A stretch of 64,000 bases of DNA from Crataegus laevigata (taxonomy: Eukaryota; Streptophyta; Magnoliopsida; Rosales; Rosaceae), in contig OY756947.1 of NCBI GenBank assembly GCA_963580275.1, positions 23,382,162-23,446,161 of the forward strand, given 5' to 3'. Below are positions 12,701 through 24,562 of the stretch, one piece after another (the stretch's first letter is position 1; every line of letters begins with the position of its first letter). Position numbers and translations under genes: made by a program. The notes beneath the pieces were generated by a model. The model was not told where the DNA came from. It saw only the letters and a list, made by a program, of their open reading frames with translations, and searched no databases.

Positions 12701-15700
12701 TCTAAGGGTCTGCCTAAGTCGGTCAAAGACAGAATATATGGAGTGCAAGTTCAATGCAACTGGAGGCCCAATGGAGTCAGGGGTGAGGATCGGAGACTAG
12801 GAAGTACCAAAGAGCGACCGCTTTCGCTACCTAGGATCTATCCTGCAAAAGAACAGAAATTTAGATGGAGACCTCAACCATAGAATACAAGTTGGATGGA
12901 TGAAGTGGAAGAGTGCATCTGACGTGTTGTGTGATCGCCGTATGCCACTAAAGCTTAAGGGAAATTTTTATAGGACGGCAATAAGGCCGGCGTTGCTGGA
13001 TGGTACAAAACGTTGGGCGGTAAAGCACCAGCACGTACAGAAAATGGTGTAGCAGAGATGAGAATGCTTCGTTGGATGTGTGGGCACACAAGAAAGGATA
13101 AGAATAGGAATAAGGATATCCGATGTAAAGTAGGAGTAGTCGAAATTGAAGGAAAGATGAGAGAAAATCGGTTACGGTGGTTTGGACATGTGAAACAAAG
13201 GCCTACTGACGCTCCGGTTAGAAAATGCGACTACGGGATAGAGGTTCAGGGCCGAAAGGGTAGAGGAAGACCTAGGAAGACTTTGGAAGAGACCCTAAGA
13301 AAAGACTTAAGAGTATTTGGATTTAAAGGAAGACATGACACAGGACCGAGCACAATGGCATTCTAGGATTCATATAGCCTACCCCACTTAGTGGGAAAAG
13401 GCTTTGTTGTTGTTGTTGTTGTTGTTGTTGTAATGTTTGCATATATGCATTTCAGCAATGCATTTAATCACATTGATGTCTTTCTTACTGTTTTCCACAA
13501 AGAGTTGCACTCTCTCATCCCAACATTGTGACATTGGTGATTAATTTTTAGCAAGAAAAAGCAGAGGAAACCCAATGCTCTATGCGTGTTGAATTTTCCT
13601 TCATTCAGAATGTGGTTGACAGGTATTGAATAAGATTTATGTGTTTATTTAGTGGCTTAATATATTTTGATTGACATTTCTTTTCAAAAATATATTTTGA
13701 TTGACATTATTTTACTGTATATTCGTTACTATGAAAATGGCGTTCTTTTTTTTTTTTTTTTACATTTTATTTATAATTTATGCACTCAATTTTCTTAATC
13801 TATTTTATATTGTTAAAACTATGAGCCATGTAATTCTACAATGAGGGGTTTTTTTATTAAATTTAATTTCTTTATATCATAGGTTTATGGAGTAATGCAT
13901 TTTTTTATGCTCATGTTTTCATTTAGTTTCAGTACTTGAAGTGATGCAGTTGAAAGATTAAGTTGACAGTTGTCTTCAACATGATATTTTGCATATAGAA
14001 ACTAGAAGGGAGAAGAATCAAAGACTTCCTAGGATGGAAGATTTGTTGGTCTATCAAAGTCACAAAATGGTTGGAGGTGTTTGTTGAACTGGGAAGGGCC
14101 AAAGCAAAGAACTGTAATCGAAAGCACAAAGTACATTAATATCGTAAAATTGTTTATATAAAAAAAATAAATTGACTGTTTAATTTGTAACATTTTGTGA
14201 ATTTACAACATTTGTATACTGTGGTACATGCTTTTTTAGTGTACTTTTGCAATTTTGATAAGCAGTCAAGCACCCAAGAGGGTGAGTACAAGAATGAAGG
14301 CTCCTTTTTTTTCTTTTTTTTAACAAAAGAGAATGAAGGCTAATATAGAACAATATCTACTGTCAACTAACCAATACATTTGTTATGTCTTGAAACATAA
14401 TTATAGAAACCATAACAGCAGTGAAAAAATCTTGAAAATAAATGGTGCGTGATTTTGTAGAAAATGTTACAGCACCTGTGACTATACAAAGGTATCTAGC
14501 AAGCTCTATGGTATGAGCTTCAATAACAGCCTATTAATTATGAGACACTAAAAAAATTGCACGTAGCTTGTGTGATGCCTTTCCCTCGCGCGACTTACAA
14601 ATTTATATTTTCTTTTCAATATTTTTATTTACCAAGATAGTTTTGCTATGCACAAAGTGGAAAACCAATCAAATAAGAATGTCTAAACCAAATAGAAATT
14701 TCAAATTTGTAAGCTCCACCTAGCATGTTTAGTTAAAAATCTGTAAGTCATGCCTAGTGTGAGCGTGTGCGAAGAGGCTAGTAATGTGATTATGTGGATG
14801 TTAGATAGCCTCTTTTAGACATTTTACAAAGCATAAATATTAAAACAGCAACCCAACCTGAGTCAAAATGCTAACTGGCCCAATGCAATAAGTAATGAAA
14901 TCTCCTGATGTAATGTAAAGTCTCCAACAGAGCCCCATTAGATTACTAACTATTACACATCATGGGAAAAAATTGATGGTATGTGTGGACATACCATTGC
15001 CAGTTTGATCCCGATACAGCCACAATATTCCCCTGTCATAGTTAACAAGGATCGTTCAGCAGAAGGTAAGGTGGGAGAATGTAAAATATAGCGACAAGAT
15101 AAGGTAATGCATTCAGAAGTGGTAAAAAAAAAATATTATCAGACCATAATACAACATTGATGGGCAAATATGAACAGTACAAAAGGCCAAGATAAATTTA
15201 AAAAATTTACTGGAATCCAAGACCAACAAGAAATGAACTTTCAATCTTGTCAGAAACATACTTGGAAGCTTCCTCATAGCTGAAGAACTTGACAGCCGAG
15301 TTGGGGACAATACGAGCACAATTCGTACCATTCCCTTTAAATAGTCCACGGAAACCCTCACTTCTCCAGATATACTTCAAGCCTTGTATCGTTCCATTGT
15401 ATTTTATGTTATGTGGATTCTGGACCTGAAGACAAGATAACAAGTCAGGAAAGTAACGAAATTTACTTCTACGTGTTATTGTGTGTGTGTGACTGTTGGC
15501 ACATACATAAACAAGTGAATGACATTGTTCACAATTAGTTGAAAAAATGAACCTGAAGCAAAATTTTCAGTCGTTCCAATGGAGCAACAGCCGTGCGTGA
15601 CCTGGACAGAAAATTAAACATTTCAGTAATCTAGAGCAGTCAACATGGCAATAGCATTGAGAACATATAAACAATGCACAATCTGATCCTGCTATTGTCG

Positions 15701-16202
15701 CAACGATAATACAACACCCTTGGTTCACATCACTGCAGTCTAATGGAATTCAAATTCCAGATACCACATGAGATTAAATACTTCAAATTCATGACCTCTA
15801 AAAAAAACTACACATTGGAGATTCCAAAACACAATTCAATAGATTAGCAAGATTTAATATTTTGATCTCATTCTTCATTTGCATTAACCAAGCGATTAAA
15901 TTTAAAGATTCAGCCACATTAATTGTTTAATCAAACGAATTTTCGAAAACAAGATAAAAGTTTTGCGGGAAAATTTGCTTTCGATAAACTTCATTTCCAT
16001 GGAAACAAACAGACGAAAGATCGAGAAATCGAGAAACTCACACTCCACCGGCGACTCCGCCAGCAACGAGAGACTTGCAGACGCTGAGCAACGCGAGGTT
16101 CGGAGCCTTGACCACGCCCTCCCTCGCCATCTTCGCCTCCTCAGCCAGGTTGACGATCGTCGAGACCGCCGATTCGCTCGGTTTCACCTCCTCCGAAGCC
16201 AT
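9704..16202 (-). CDS. ADNT1: mitochondrial adenine nucleotide transporter ADNT1-like
   Basis: A mitochondrial carrier family (SLC25) protein of the inner membrane. The Arabidopsis ADNT1 family exchanges AMP, ADP and ATP across that membrane. Eight exons, all with GT-AG introns: 16202-16042, 15601-15553, 15425-15262, 15032-14995, 11454-11342, 11168-11055, 10807-10463 and 9787-9704 (TGA). They join in frame to 355 codons, close to the family's usual length of about 350. The three carrier signatures are intact: PLERLK in exon 2, PMDMVR in exon 5 and PLDVIRRR in exon 7. The start is the first ATG (MASEEVK); the frame upstream has only non-ATG codons. Intron 4 is about 3.5 kb and holds a LINE fragment, while the other introns are 127-675 bp. 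A possible TATA box lies about 310 bp upstream. No disabling change was seen, so the gene looks functional. It is the only complete host gene I support here. Confidence 0.96.
11455..14994 (-). other. enlarged intron 4 of ADNT1
   Basis: This 3540-bp intron lies between the exon for the third transmembrane region (ends 14995) and the exon carrying the second carrier signature (starts 11454). It holds an RTE LINE fragment at about 12452-13432, and the rest is AT-rich with no coding frame I can support. The splice donor (GTATGT at 14994) and acceptor (CTGCAG) are intact. Confidence 0.9.
12452..13432 (+). mobile_element. RTE-type LINE 3' fragment in ADNT1 intron 4
   Basis: Antisense to the host gene. 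The first frame (12452-12883) encodes the end of a reverse transcriptase palm with the GLHQGSSLS motif. The catalytic box reads FADN instead of FADD, so the second aspartate is lost. The second frame (13013-13366) encodes the typical C-terminal region (MLRWMCGHTRKDK, then RWFGHV). Frame changes lie between them. The 3' end matches the plant RTE pattern: a ccccacttagtggg hairpin, then a (TTG)n tail at about 13403-13432. The element is 5' truncated and dead. Confidence 0.85.
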
Positions 16203-16514
16203 TCGAGCAGAGAGAGCGAGAGAGCGAGAGAGCAATCAATCAGCGAACAACGATTCCACCTTCGTCGTCGGAACCCTAGGTCGTCGGAGCAGTTGATCTG
16301 AGCCTTCACTTTTCCCGGAGCCAATCGATCGGCACGGATTTTGAAGCCTTACGGTGTCGTTTTATGGGAAAGAGAGCCTCTGGTTCATCGTTCTGCGTGT
16401 GGGTGTGTTGTCGTTGTGCGAGTATGGGGGTGGTGACGGCTTTCGGGAGCTGAAGGTGAAGGGGACTTTGATAAACTGCCGGAGTGTTATGTGACGCCGT
16501 GTGTTTATTTGCTG

Positions 16515-16523
16515 AAATTTATA
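16515..16523 (-). promoter_or_regulatory. candidate TATA box of ADNT1
   Basis: TATAAATTT on the minus strand, about 310 bp upstream of the ATG. It has a (CT)n stretch (minus, 16553-16534) just further upstream and a GA/CT-rich leader near the start codon (16207-16235). The position is plausible for a plant core promoter, but no transcript evidence is available. Confidence 0.4.
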
Positions 16524-16771
16524 GTCTGCGTTTAGAGAGAGAGAGAGAGAGAGTGAGGGAGCAGCGTGGTACACGTGGTAGGTGAGAGGTGTTTGGGTGG
16601 TCCATGAACCACAAGAAAATAGATGAGGTTTTTGTCTTTTTATTTCATCTTTTTTAAGGAAGAATTTTGTCCAATTCAATTCACAATTTCTATTTAAACT
16701 AGTGAAATTTTTGAAAAGAGAATTATTAGGTTAAAAAATATATTGTACGATTGTAATCGTTCATGCGTTAG

Positions 16772-17281
16772 AAGGTATTAAATATCCATAATATTTCGAT
16801 ATTTTCATCGAAATTTCCGTGTTTTTGGACTACCGATATTTCCGATGTCATCGATATTTCCATCGAAATTTCCGTGTTTTTTAAATTTCTATATTTAAAA
16901 AAACACCAAGGGGATTCTAACCCCTCCCATTTTACTCCTTCAATACCTTGACCACCATATCACTTATGTTTTTGTGAAAATATGCTAAAATATTTACATA
17001 TTTTCTACACTCACAATGTTTGTCAGCTCACTATATAATCAACTTAAATTAGTTAAATCCATCATGCAATGAATTTTCTTCCAATTTTTTGTGATAAACT
17101 AATAGATAATTGACTAAATAAACATCCTACAAAGTTTCAATAAAAATTTCCAAGTTTTTCTTACAATTTCCGTGGTTTTTATTCAATTTTTATCGATATC
17201 GATAATATCCCGATATTTCCATCGAAATTTCCGTGTTTTTAGACTACCGATATTTCCGATATCATCGATATTTAATACCTT
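16772..17281. mobile_element. MITE-like element with 15-bp inverted repeats
   Basis: The left end AAGGTATTAAATATC is matched perfectly, inverted, at the right end. The interior is full of atatttcgat/catcgaaatttccg repeats near both ends, giving extended inverted arms, and it has no frame. GTTAG occurs close to both ends, but I cannot fix an exact target duplication, so the superfamily is not assigned. It lies about 570 bp upstream of the ADNT1 start codon. Confidence 0.6.
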
Positions 17282-18295
17282 AGTTAGAATAAACATCATA
17301 TTATTCTTCTTATAATCAACTCCTTATAAAAATCGTATCATCAGTCTTTTGTTTGAAAAAAGTTTATTATGTTTTGAGAAATAAAAAATAATAACATAAT
17401 CAAAGTATAAGAAATTAAGGCTGTATTGAAATTATACACTTTTTTTTTATAGACGCCATAGGCTTTAGTTATATTTAGGTACTTTGTAGGCGAGTGTCTA
17501 AAATCCTACTCTATAAATAAAGGCTTCTTGTCTCCTATAAGAGCAACTCCAATGTAGGAGCCATCCCCCCAGGCAATACACTATTCAATCCACCTAATGA
17601 ACAGTAATTGCCTTAATGAACAGTGTATTTTCCTGGCAATAGTCTTTTTGCATCTCCACCCCTGTACTTGAATAGCCCTAGCAATTGGCAATAAAATATT
17701 AGTATTTTTATATTTATAAAAGAATACATAATAATTTTATTTGTAATTTCAGATAATATTTTTAATCGTTCTCGTTGCGCAACGTGTCATTATTCGAAAA
17801 GCCAATAGCAATAAAATATTTGGATTTTTTTATTTATTAAAAAAATTCAAAATAATTTTATTTGTAATTTTGGATTTCCGATAAAATTTGTAACCAATCA
17901 CGTCGTGCCACGTGTCACAATACGATTACAATCTTTGAGGATAGATTTCCACCAGATTTTTAACGAATGACGGCATGCCATGTGTCATTATCTGAAAGGA
18001 CAATTATTGGCGAGGGATTTCCGATAAGATTTGTAACCAATCACGTCGTGCCACGTGTCACAATCCGATTACAATCTTTGAGGATAGATTTCCACCAAAT
18101 TTTTAACGAATGACGGCATGCCACGTGTCATTATCTACAACCTAATCCTTGCCCAAATCCTCCATATAATGAAACCTCCATCCTCAGAAATCTCACACCA
18201 ATTTTCTCAAGCTCTCTATCATTATTCATAGTTTCAGCTTTCTTCTTCACCAAAATCCCTTTCATTATTCATAGTTTCTGCTTCCTTCTTCACCA

Positions 18296-19707
18296 ATGTC
18301 TTCTTCTTCTTCAAAGATGATGTGGGAAATCGATCAAGAAGAGGAAGAATTGTTTAACCAATCAGAAGGAATGTTCAATGCCGGGGATTGGGCCCAAAAT
18401 GAGATGGAAGAGGATGATGAGCGTAGACGGAGAGATGACGAATCAAGAATGGCACGAGCCTCACATTCCCGTCGAGTCGTCCAAGGTGTGGCTCAGATCT
18501 GCAGGCCCAACCGTGCTAGAAACATTGATAGAAACAGGCAACAACGAGGTCAGGAGCTCTTGGACGATTATTTTGTCCGGAACAGTGCATTCCCTGATAC
18601 GTACTTCCGACGTCGTTTTAGAATGGAACGACATTTGTTCAACAGAATCATGGGCGCTGTTTGCAACCATGATTCTTACTTTGTGCAAAAGCCGGATGCA
18701 TTTGGTGTTATAGGTCTCCTACCTGAGCAAAAAATTCTGCTGCTTTGCGGATGCTTGCATATGGAGCAGCTGCAGACCAAGTGGACGAGATAACGAGGAT
18801 GGGAAAATCAACCATTCTTGAGTCCCTGATGAGGTTTTGCTCGGTAATCGAATCTATCTACACCAATGAGTACCTCCGGAGGCCTACTCATATGGACTTG
18901 GAAAGGCTTTTGAAGAATGGCGAGATGCGAGGTTTTCCAGGGATGATTGGAAGCATTGATTGTATGCACTAGACTTGGAAAAACTGTCCAAGTGCATGGC
19001 AAGGCGCTTATGGGGATAGAAAAGGATCGAAAAGTATCATTTTGGAGGCGGTGGCATCTTTTGATACTTGGATTTGGCACGCCTTTTTCGGGGTTCCGGG
19101 AGCTCAAAATGATCTTAATGTCCTTGCCCAATCCCCAGTGTTTGATGAAGTCTTACAAGGAAAGGCACCAAAAGTCACATACTGGGTCAACGAACGTAAG
19201 TACGACGGGCCATACTACCTAGCAGACGGCATTTACCCAAGGTGGGAATGCTTTGTCAAAACAGTGCCACGTCCACAAAGTGCAAAGGAAAAATACTTTG
19301 CAAGCTGTCAAGAAGGATGCAGGAAGGATATGGAGCGTTGTTTTGGTATACTCCAAGCTCGCTGGGCTATTGTTAGAGGTGCTGCTAGAATGTTTGATGT
19401 GGAGTCGCTTCGATCTATCATGATGACGTGCATCATTCTTCACAACATGATTGTGGAAGATGAGTACGAGTATGATGCTGTTGATGAATATGAGCCAGAC
19501 ACGATGAACAATTCCAAAACACGAATATATTGTGCTCATGACGCCACCGAAGAACCCGTGCAACACGGCCCAATACTGCGGGATGGACGTTTCAATGATA
19601 GAGTCATTCAACGATATACTGCAATGCAAAGGCCATATATGCACAATGCTTGCCAAATTGACTTGATAGAACACCAGTGGAAATTGAGGGGTGTTGAAGA
19701 TACTTAA
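18296..19707 (+). pseudogene. Harbinger transposase (DDE_Tnp_4-like), broken
   Basis: The protein is a plant PIF/Harbinger transposase that would cut and paste the surrounding element. It has an acidic, serine-rich N-terminus, an R-rich segment, then the DDE domain. All three acidic residues are visible: D in GSIDCMH (codon 18958-18960), D in LADGIYP and E in MERCFG. Two lesions inactivate it. One is a frameshift at about 18725-18745: the 165-codon first frame ends at 18793 and the homologous sequence continues in another frame. The other is an in-frame TAG at 18970-18972, where the family normally has tryptophan. From 18973 the frame is open to 19707. The changes look recent, because the rest of the reading frame is well kept. 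Confidence 0.9.
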
Positions 19708-19878
19708 GTTCATTAGTGTTTGTTTTTATTTGGGGTGTTTTATTTTATTTCATGTCGTGTGTTTATTTCATGTCGTGTGTTCATTTAGTTCATTTAGTGT
19801 GCTTTTTATTTGGTGTGTGATGTAATTTTATTTGGTATGTGATGTAATTTTATTTGGTATGTTCATGTAATTTTATTT

Positions 19879-20142
19879 GGAAATAACATAAAGTACTAAA
19901 TTCGATAAATTGGAAATAACATAAAGTACTAAATTCAATAAATTGGAAACAACATAAAGTACTAAATTCGATAAATTGGAAAGAACATAAAGTACTAAAT
20001 TCAATAAATTGGAAACAACATAAAGTACTAAATTCGATAAATTGGAAATAACATAGAGTACTAAATTCGATAAATTGGAAATAACATAAAGTACTAAATT
20101 CAATAAATTGGAAACAACATAAAGTACTAAATTCAATCAATA
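19879..20142. repeat. 33-bp minisatellite, about 8 units
   Basis: The unit starts ggaaataacataaagtacta and repeats at 19879, 19912, 19945 and so on, with g/a and t/c variation. The 33-bp length keeps frames open on the minus strand, giving an 11-residue repeat that I do not regard as coding. It lies between the 3' ends of the two convergent Harbinger genes. Confidence 0.93.
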
Positions 20143-20160
20143 AGAAATTACAACCTAAAT

Positions 20161-21605
20161 TCAATAATCATCACTTAACCAATTTGTGGTGCTAGGATGA
20201 TCTTCTCTTGTCGTGCTTAACCAATTTGTGGTGCTAGGATGATCTTCTCTTGTGGTGCTAGGATGATCTTCTCTTGTGGTGCTAGGACCATCTCCTCTTG
20301 CTCTCGCTTCTCTTGCACGCCTCCTTCGCACCACGTCTTCTTTCTCCGACTTCCAAAAATATTTAGAATTTGGAGACTTCCCTTCTAAAGGCTCTTTCAT
20401 AATGTTACGATCTTGTTCAACCATTCTTTCTTCTCTTTTACATTCCCTTTCTTGCCGAAGTAGTTCTCTTTCTCTCTCATCAGCTTCAAATTTTTTCTGA
20501 AAAACTACATCTTTTGCATCCTCTCTAGCCTTATCGGCCTCATATTTAGCCATTTCTCGAGCCAAAGTCAATTCACCTTGGCGGGCAAGGTCTTCCATAA
20601 ACTTTCCATAATCTTTCTTTGAAGTATTACCTTTTCTCTTTGCAGCCTTCTTACCTTGAGGCCTAATTGGAAAACGGGTCGACCCCGACGCTTGTTCAAC
20701 GGGGGGCGTTTCAGGCACTTCTTCTGCATCATCTTCATCATGATCATGCGAGGCATGATCAGGTGTAAAGTGTAAGGGGTGCTATTCATGAAAACTTCTG
20801 GATCGACAGGCACAACTCTGAATTTAGGACAATCTTTGACCACATTCCAACATTCAAACCGGGTGAATGTTTTGTTTTTGCTTTTGGTTTTGGTACCATA
20901 CCTAGCTTGTGCTTGAAGTTCCTATACAATGCGGGAGATTAAATAATTATGATGAAACTAGGTAACAAATAATTATAATGAAACTAGGTAACAAATAATT
21001 AATACAAACAAATAATTATAATGAAACTAGGGAACAAATAATTAATACAAACAAATAAATAATATGAAAATAGGTAACAAATAATTATAATGAAACTAGC
21101 TAACAAATAATTAATACAAACAAATAAATAATATGAAAATAGCTAACAAATAATTATAATGAAACTAGCTAACAAATAATTAATACAAAAAAATAAATAA
21201 TATGAAAATAGCTAACAAATAATTATAATGAAAGTAGCTAACAAATAATTAATAAAAACAAATAAATAATATGAAAATAGCTAACAATTAAATAATATAA
21301 ACAAATAAGTAATATATTGTTACCTGATCCGCTAAGCTTTCCCCACTTCGAAGATTAGAACTAGCTTGTGTCAATGCGTCTCTCCACAAACTAAACGATA
21401 TATTCAGTAATTTCCAACGACTGGACAGTGAATCTTTAGTTCTTTGCCCACCCATTTTCTCAATATAATTGGTATGAATAAGACCCCACATTTCTCGCAA
21501 CTGCATCTCATTACCCGAAAGTGAATCATGAGTAATTTTAACCCAGCTAGCACACAACGCAACATCTTCAAGAAGCGTCCAATTCGTACCTGCACCAGTA
21601 CTCAT
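20161..21605 (-). pseudogene. Harbinger ORF2: Myb/SANT-like DNA-binding protein, broken
   Basis: The accessory protein of PIF/Harbinger elements that binds element DNA and assists the transposase. Exon 1 (21605-21324, 94 codons) encodes the trihelix/SANT-like part (N-TLLEDVALCASWVKITHD, later SLSSRWKLL). The intron runs from 21323 (GTAACA) to 20922 (ATAG). Exon 2 (20921-20161) encodes a segment resembling the no-apical-meristem-associated C-terminal domain and a long charged, coiled-coil-like tail. A frameshift at about 20740-20790 separates the two parts of exon 2, so the protein is broken. The C-terminus has a duplicated REDHPSTT-type segment. It is convergent with the transposase. Confidence 0.8.
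20940..21300. repeat. tandem repeat (about 69-bp unit) in ORF2 intron
   Basis: About five AT-rich units alternate aacaaataattataatgaaa and aacaaataattaatacaaac blocks. They fill most of the ORF2 intron. Confidence 0.85.
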
Positions 21606-22282
21606 TTTGTTTGAAAAAAAATTGGCTTCAAAGTTTGAGAGAAAGGCTTTTGAATGTGAGGAGAAATAGTTGAGAAAGTATGAAATTGTGGTGTAAGGTA
21701 GATATTAATGATAAGGTATTTATAGAAAAGTAAAAAAATTAAAAAAAAAATTACAGATTTTTTTACAATTTTTTAAGATTTTTTTCAATTTTTTACGATT
21801 TTTTTCAATTTTTTTACAGAATAATATCAACCGTTGATCTGAGATCCAACGGTTGATATTAAATAAGATTTTTTTATTTTTATTACCGTTAAAATCGGAC
21901 GGTCAAAATTAAAGAGCCGTTGGGATCGAACGGACCGTGGGAAGCCACGTGGCTTCCCAACGGTAAAATTTTTTCTGAAAAGCATTCTGTCATTTATGCA
22001 AAAGTTACCATTTTTTCTGAAAAAATGTTGGGCGATGCGCCCCCACGCGCACATGGAGTGCACGCGCAGGACAGAAAAAAATTTAAAATTGCCCACACGC
22101 CAGCATGACGTCATGCTGGCGTCATATCCACTCGGTGGGTCGGGCTGTCAATTTCCCACCGCCCTGTCCATCGGGCTCCCACTGTCCCTCGGGCCATTGC
22201 AACGCTGGACTGACTTCACAGGGCCTCGGGCCCTTTTTTCTGATTATCCCTCGAGCAACTACTCCCACTGGAGCTGCTCTAA

Positions 22283-23685
22283 AAAAAAAAATAAAGATCA
22301 TTTATGCGCATAGTCCAAGAGAACTCACTTTAGTGCAAAAGATGTTTGAAGACAAAAATATTTGAACACAAGATCTAGAGTTCGTGAATAACATGAGCTA
22401 CAAGATCCATGGAGTTTTCTTTATATAGAATTCAAATTTCACCTTTTTACTTATATCAAATAACTCTTACTCGGAGAAAACGAGTCAGAGATAACCCCCT
22501 AAATTTACACCCAAATCAAATAAGAGGGACTTGTATTTATTGAATAAATCACAAGGACTACAATGGCAGCGAGATTAAACGGATCTTTCGGTGTTGCATA
22601 CACAGGATTACCAAATGAAATAACAAATAGGTAACGGACAGGTGTCAGTTGATGATTGCATTGCCAGGACCAAAGGTCAGCACACTGCAGCATACCAGAG
22701 CAGCAGGGTATCTTTCCCCCCTCGGCTCTTTCGCACTTAACGGAAACCTAACTATATATGACGACGTTGCCCCCAACCAGACGTAGCACACCAGCATTGG
22801 TGGGCTACTCCGAGGCCCACCCACCAATCATGACCTTTTCACGTGAGAAATGATCTCCTCACACAGACGGAAATTTAGTTGTTTACTCTCTTTCCAACAT
22901 GTGCGCACTTTACTAAAAGGCTATAGAACACCAAAATGGCCCAAAAAGGCTTAGGACATCGTAATGGGCCTTAAAATATAGGTCCACCGTCGTCTGTACA
23001 CTGGAGAAAATGGGAACTAAAGATGTGGCAGTTCTTTAACCGTCAGATTTTGTTGGATGGACAAGATCAAAACGTTTGCATAGTCTTGTAGGTAAAATAA
23101 ACATGCAGAGGATAGGATAGCATGAGGTGAACCCCTCAGCTCATAACGTTTCAATACAGCAGTATTATTTAAACATGAAAAAGTGGAAGTTTAGGCTAAG
23201 ACTTATAATGAATCTACCACAATAATTTAGTATTGAACTCGCCGTCAAACCTAAGTCATTTATTTGCAAGTAAAGGGAAATAACACTAGATTGTTGTACT
23301 AAATATCATATTGATTTTCTCTTTTTTTTTCTTTTTTCTTTTTTTTTTTTTTTGTTTTTTTTTTGGCTTTTGAACTAAGAGATCGGATCAAATTACTGCA
23401 TGAAATCGTAGAACTATAGAAAGGGCTCATGGGTGATGCTGGGCTATAATTTTGTGTAGTGTTTTTCATTTGTTTCTTCTGACCCAGACAATAGGCATTT
23501 GGGCTTTATAGTGGAAGCCCCAAAATGATTGTTGCCTTTGGGGCATATCTGTCTAGTAGCAGCCCAAAGCATGTCCATGATCCACCGAAAAGAAATTCTA
23601 AAATCCATCATGATTGTTTTTGAGATTTTTATTATTATTTTATTTTCTTAATATATCATGGATTTCATTCGTTGGGGAAAACATA
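22283..23685. other. intergenic, no gene seen
   Basis: There is no frame or repeat that I can assign. A long T-rich tract lies at about 23317-23364. The short frames here lack any recognisable domain. Confidence 0.6.
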
Positions 23686-23693
23686 GGATAAAG

Positions 23694-24562
23694 TAGGGGT
23701 GTGCGCGGTTTGGTTCGGTACGGTTTTGAGTGAAATTGAAATTGAAAATTTTGGTTCGATTCAGTACGGTTTTGAAGTCAAAACCAAAATAAAACAAAAC
23801 CGTTTAGTTCGGTTTGATTTCAAACTATTTACATACATACAAAAAAAAAATCTCTTTACCTTCCTCCCCCCCCAGGGGTGTCACCATGGGAAACAACATC
23901 AGTATTTTTAAGAAAAAAAATATACAATCTAAAACTTTATTTCAAACCATTTTCAAACATTTCATGATGCAAAGTCAAGGTGCATGTTCAAAGCCTTCAA
24001 AGGACTTTGCACCCCAGTAAGGCAGCAAATACCTTCTCATTATAATAATATCACTCATGAGCAGTAAATACCTATACAGACCAACAGATGCAACATAAAC
24101 AAAAAACTTGACCCTAATAGCCTGAAGGCTACTATCCCAATGGGCTTTTGCCATTGCTGTAAAGGGTATAAGTTATAAATCTATGTAAGTCACACACAAA
24201 ATACTGAACAAATACAAAATAAAGCATGCACACCCTAATTTAATCGACACCAATGGCATTCCTCTCCCCTTGATTACACACCCTAAACAAATCAGACAAA
24301 GTTTACAAGTTTTAGAAAGGGCCTAATCGAATCAAATACACAAAATAACAATTAAACAAATTGATACACTTCAATCATGTTTTTTTAAGACTTGTGGTGC
24401 GGTGTGGTTTCCAAAAGCGAAAACCAAAACCAAACTGTTTCCCTACATTGCTGTTCAGTTTCAAACCGAAACTGTTTTAAAACCGCAAAACCAAACTGTT
24501 CGGTGCGGTTCAATTTGGTTCGTTTTTAGGTTTTAGTTTTTAGTTTCAAGTGCCCACCCTTA
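23694..24562. mobile_element. hAT-type MITE with perfect 8-bp TSD
   Basis: 869 bp. It starts TAGGGGTGTGCGCGG and ends GTGCCCACCCTTA. It is flanked by GGATAAAG at 23686-23693 and again at 24563-24570, a perfect hAT-length duplication. The internal cggttcggt/aaccgaac repeats at both ends lengthen the inverted arms. There is no transposase. Confidence 0.92.

Larger units (their letters stand above)
17541..22279 (+). mobile_element. PIF/Harbinger DNA transposon (complete, inactivated)
   Basis: A 4739-bp element. Its ends GAGCAACTCC and GGAGCTGCTC form an inverted pair with one mismatch in ten. It is flanked by TAA on both sides (17538-17540 and 22280-22282), the 3-bp duplication typical of PIF/Harbinger. 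It carries the family's two genes in convergent orientation: a DDE transposase (plus, 18296-19707) and a Myb/SANT-like DNA-binding protein (minus, 21605-20161). Both are broken. Tandem repeats lie between the genes (33-bp unit) and in the intron of the second gene (about 69-bp unit). Repeated cacgtgtca stretches lie in the 5' leader (17780-18130). Confidence 0.9.

Noticed and set aside
19850..20164. Repeat protein of 11-residue units on the minus strand
   Set aside because: An artefact of the 33-bp DNA repeat staying in frame. The two overlapping frames are equally open and there is no start context.
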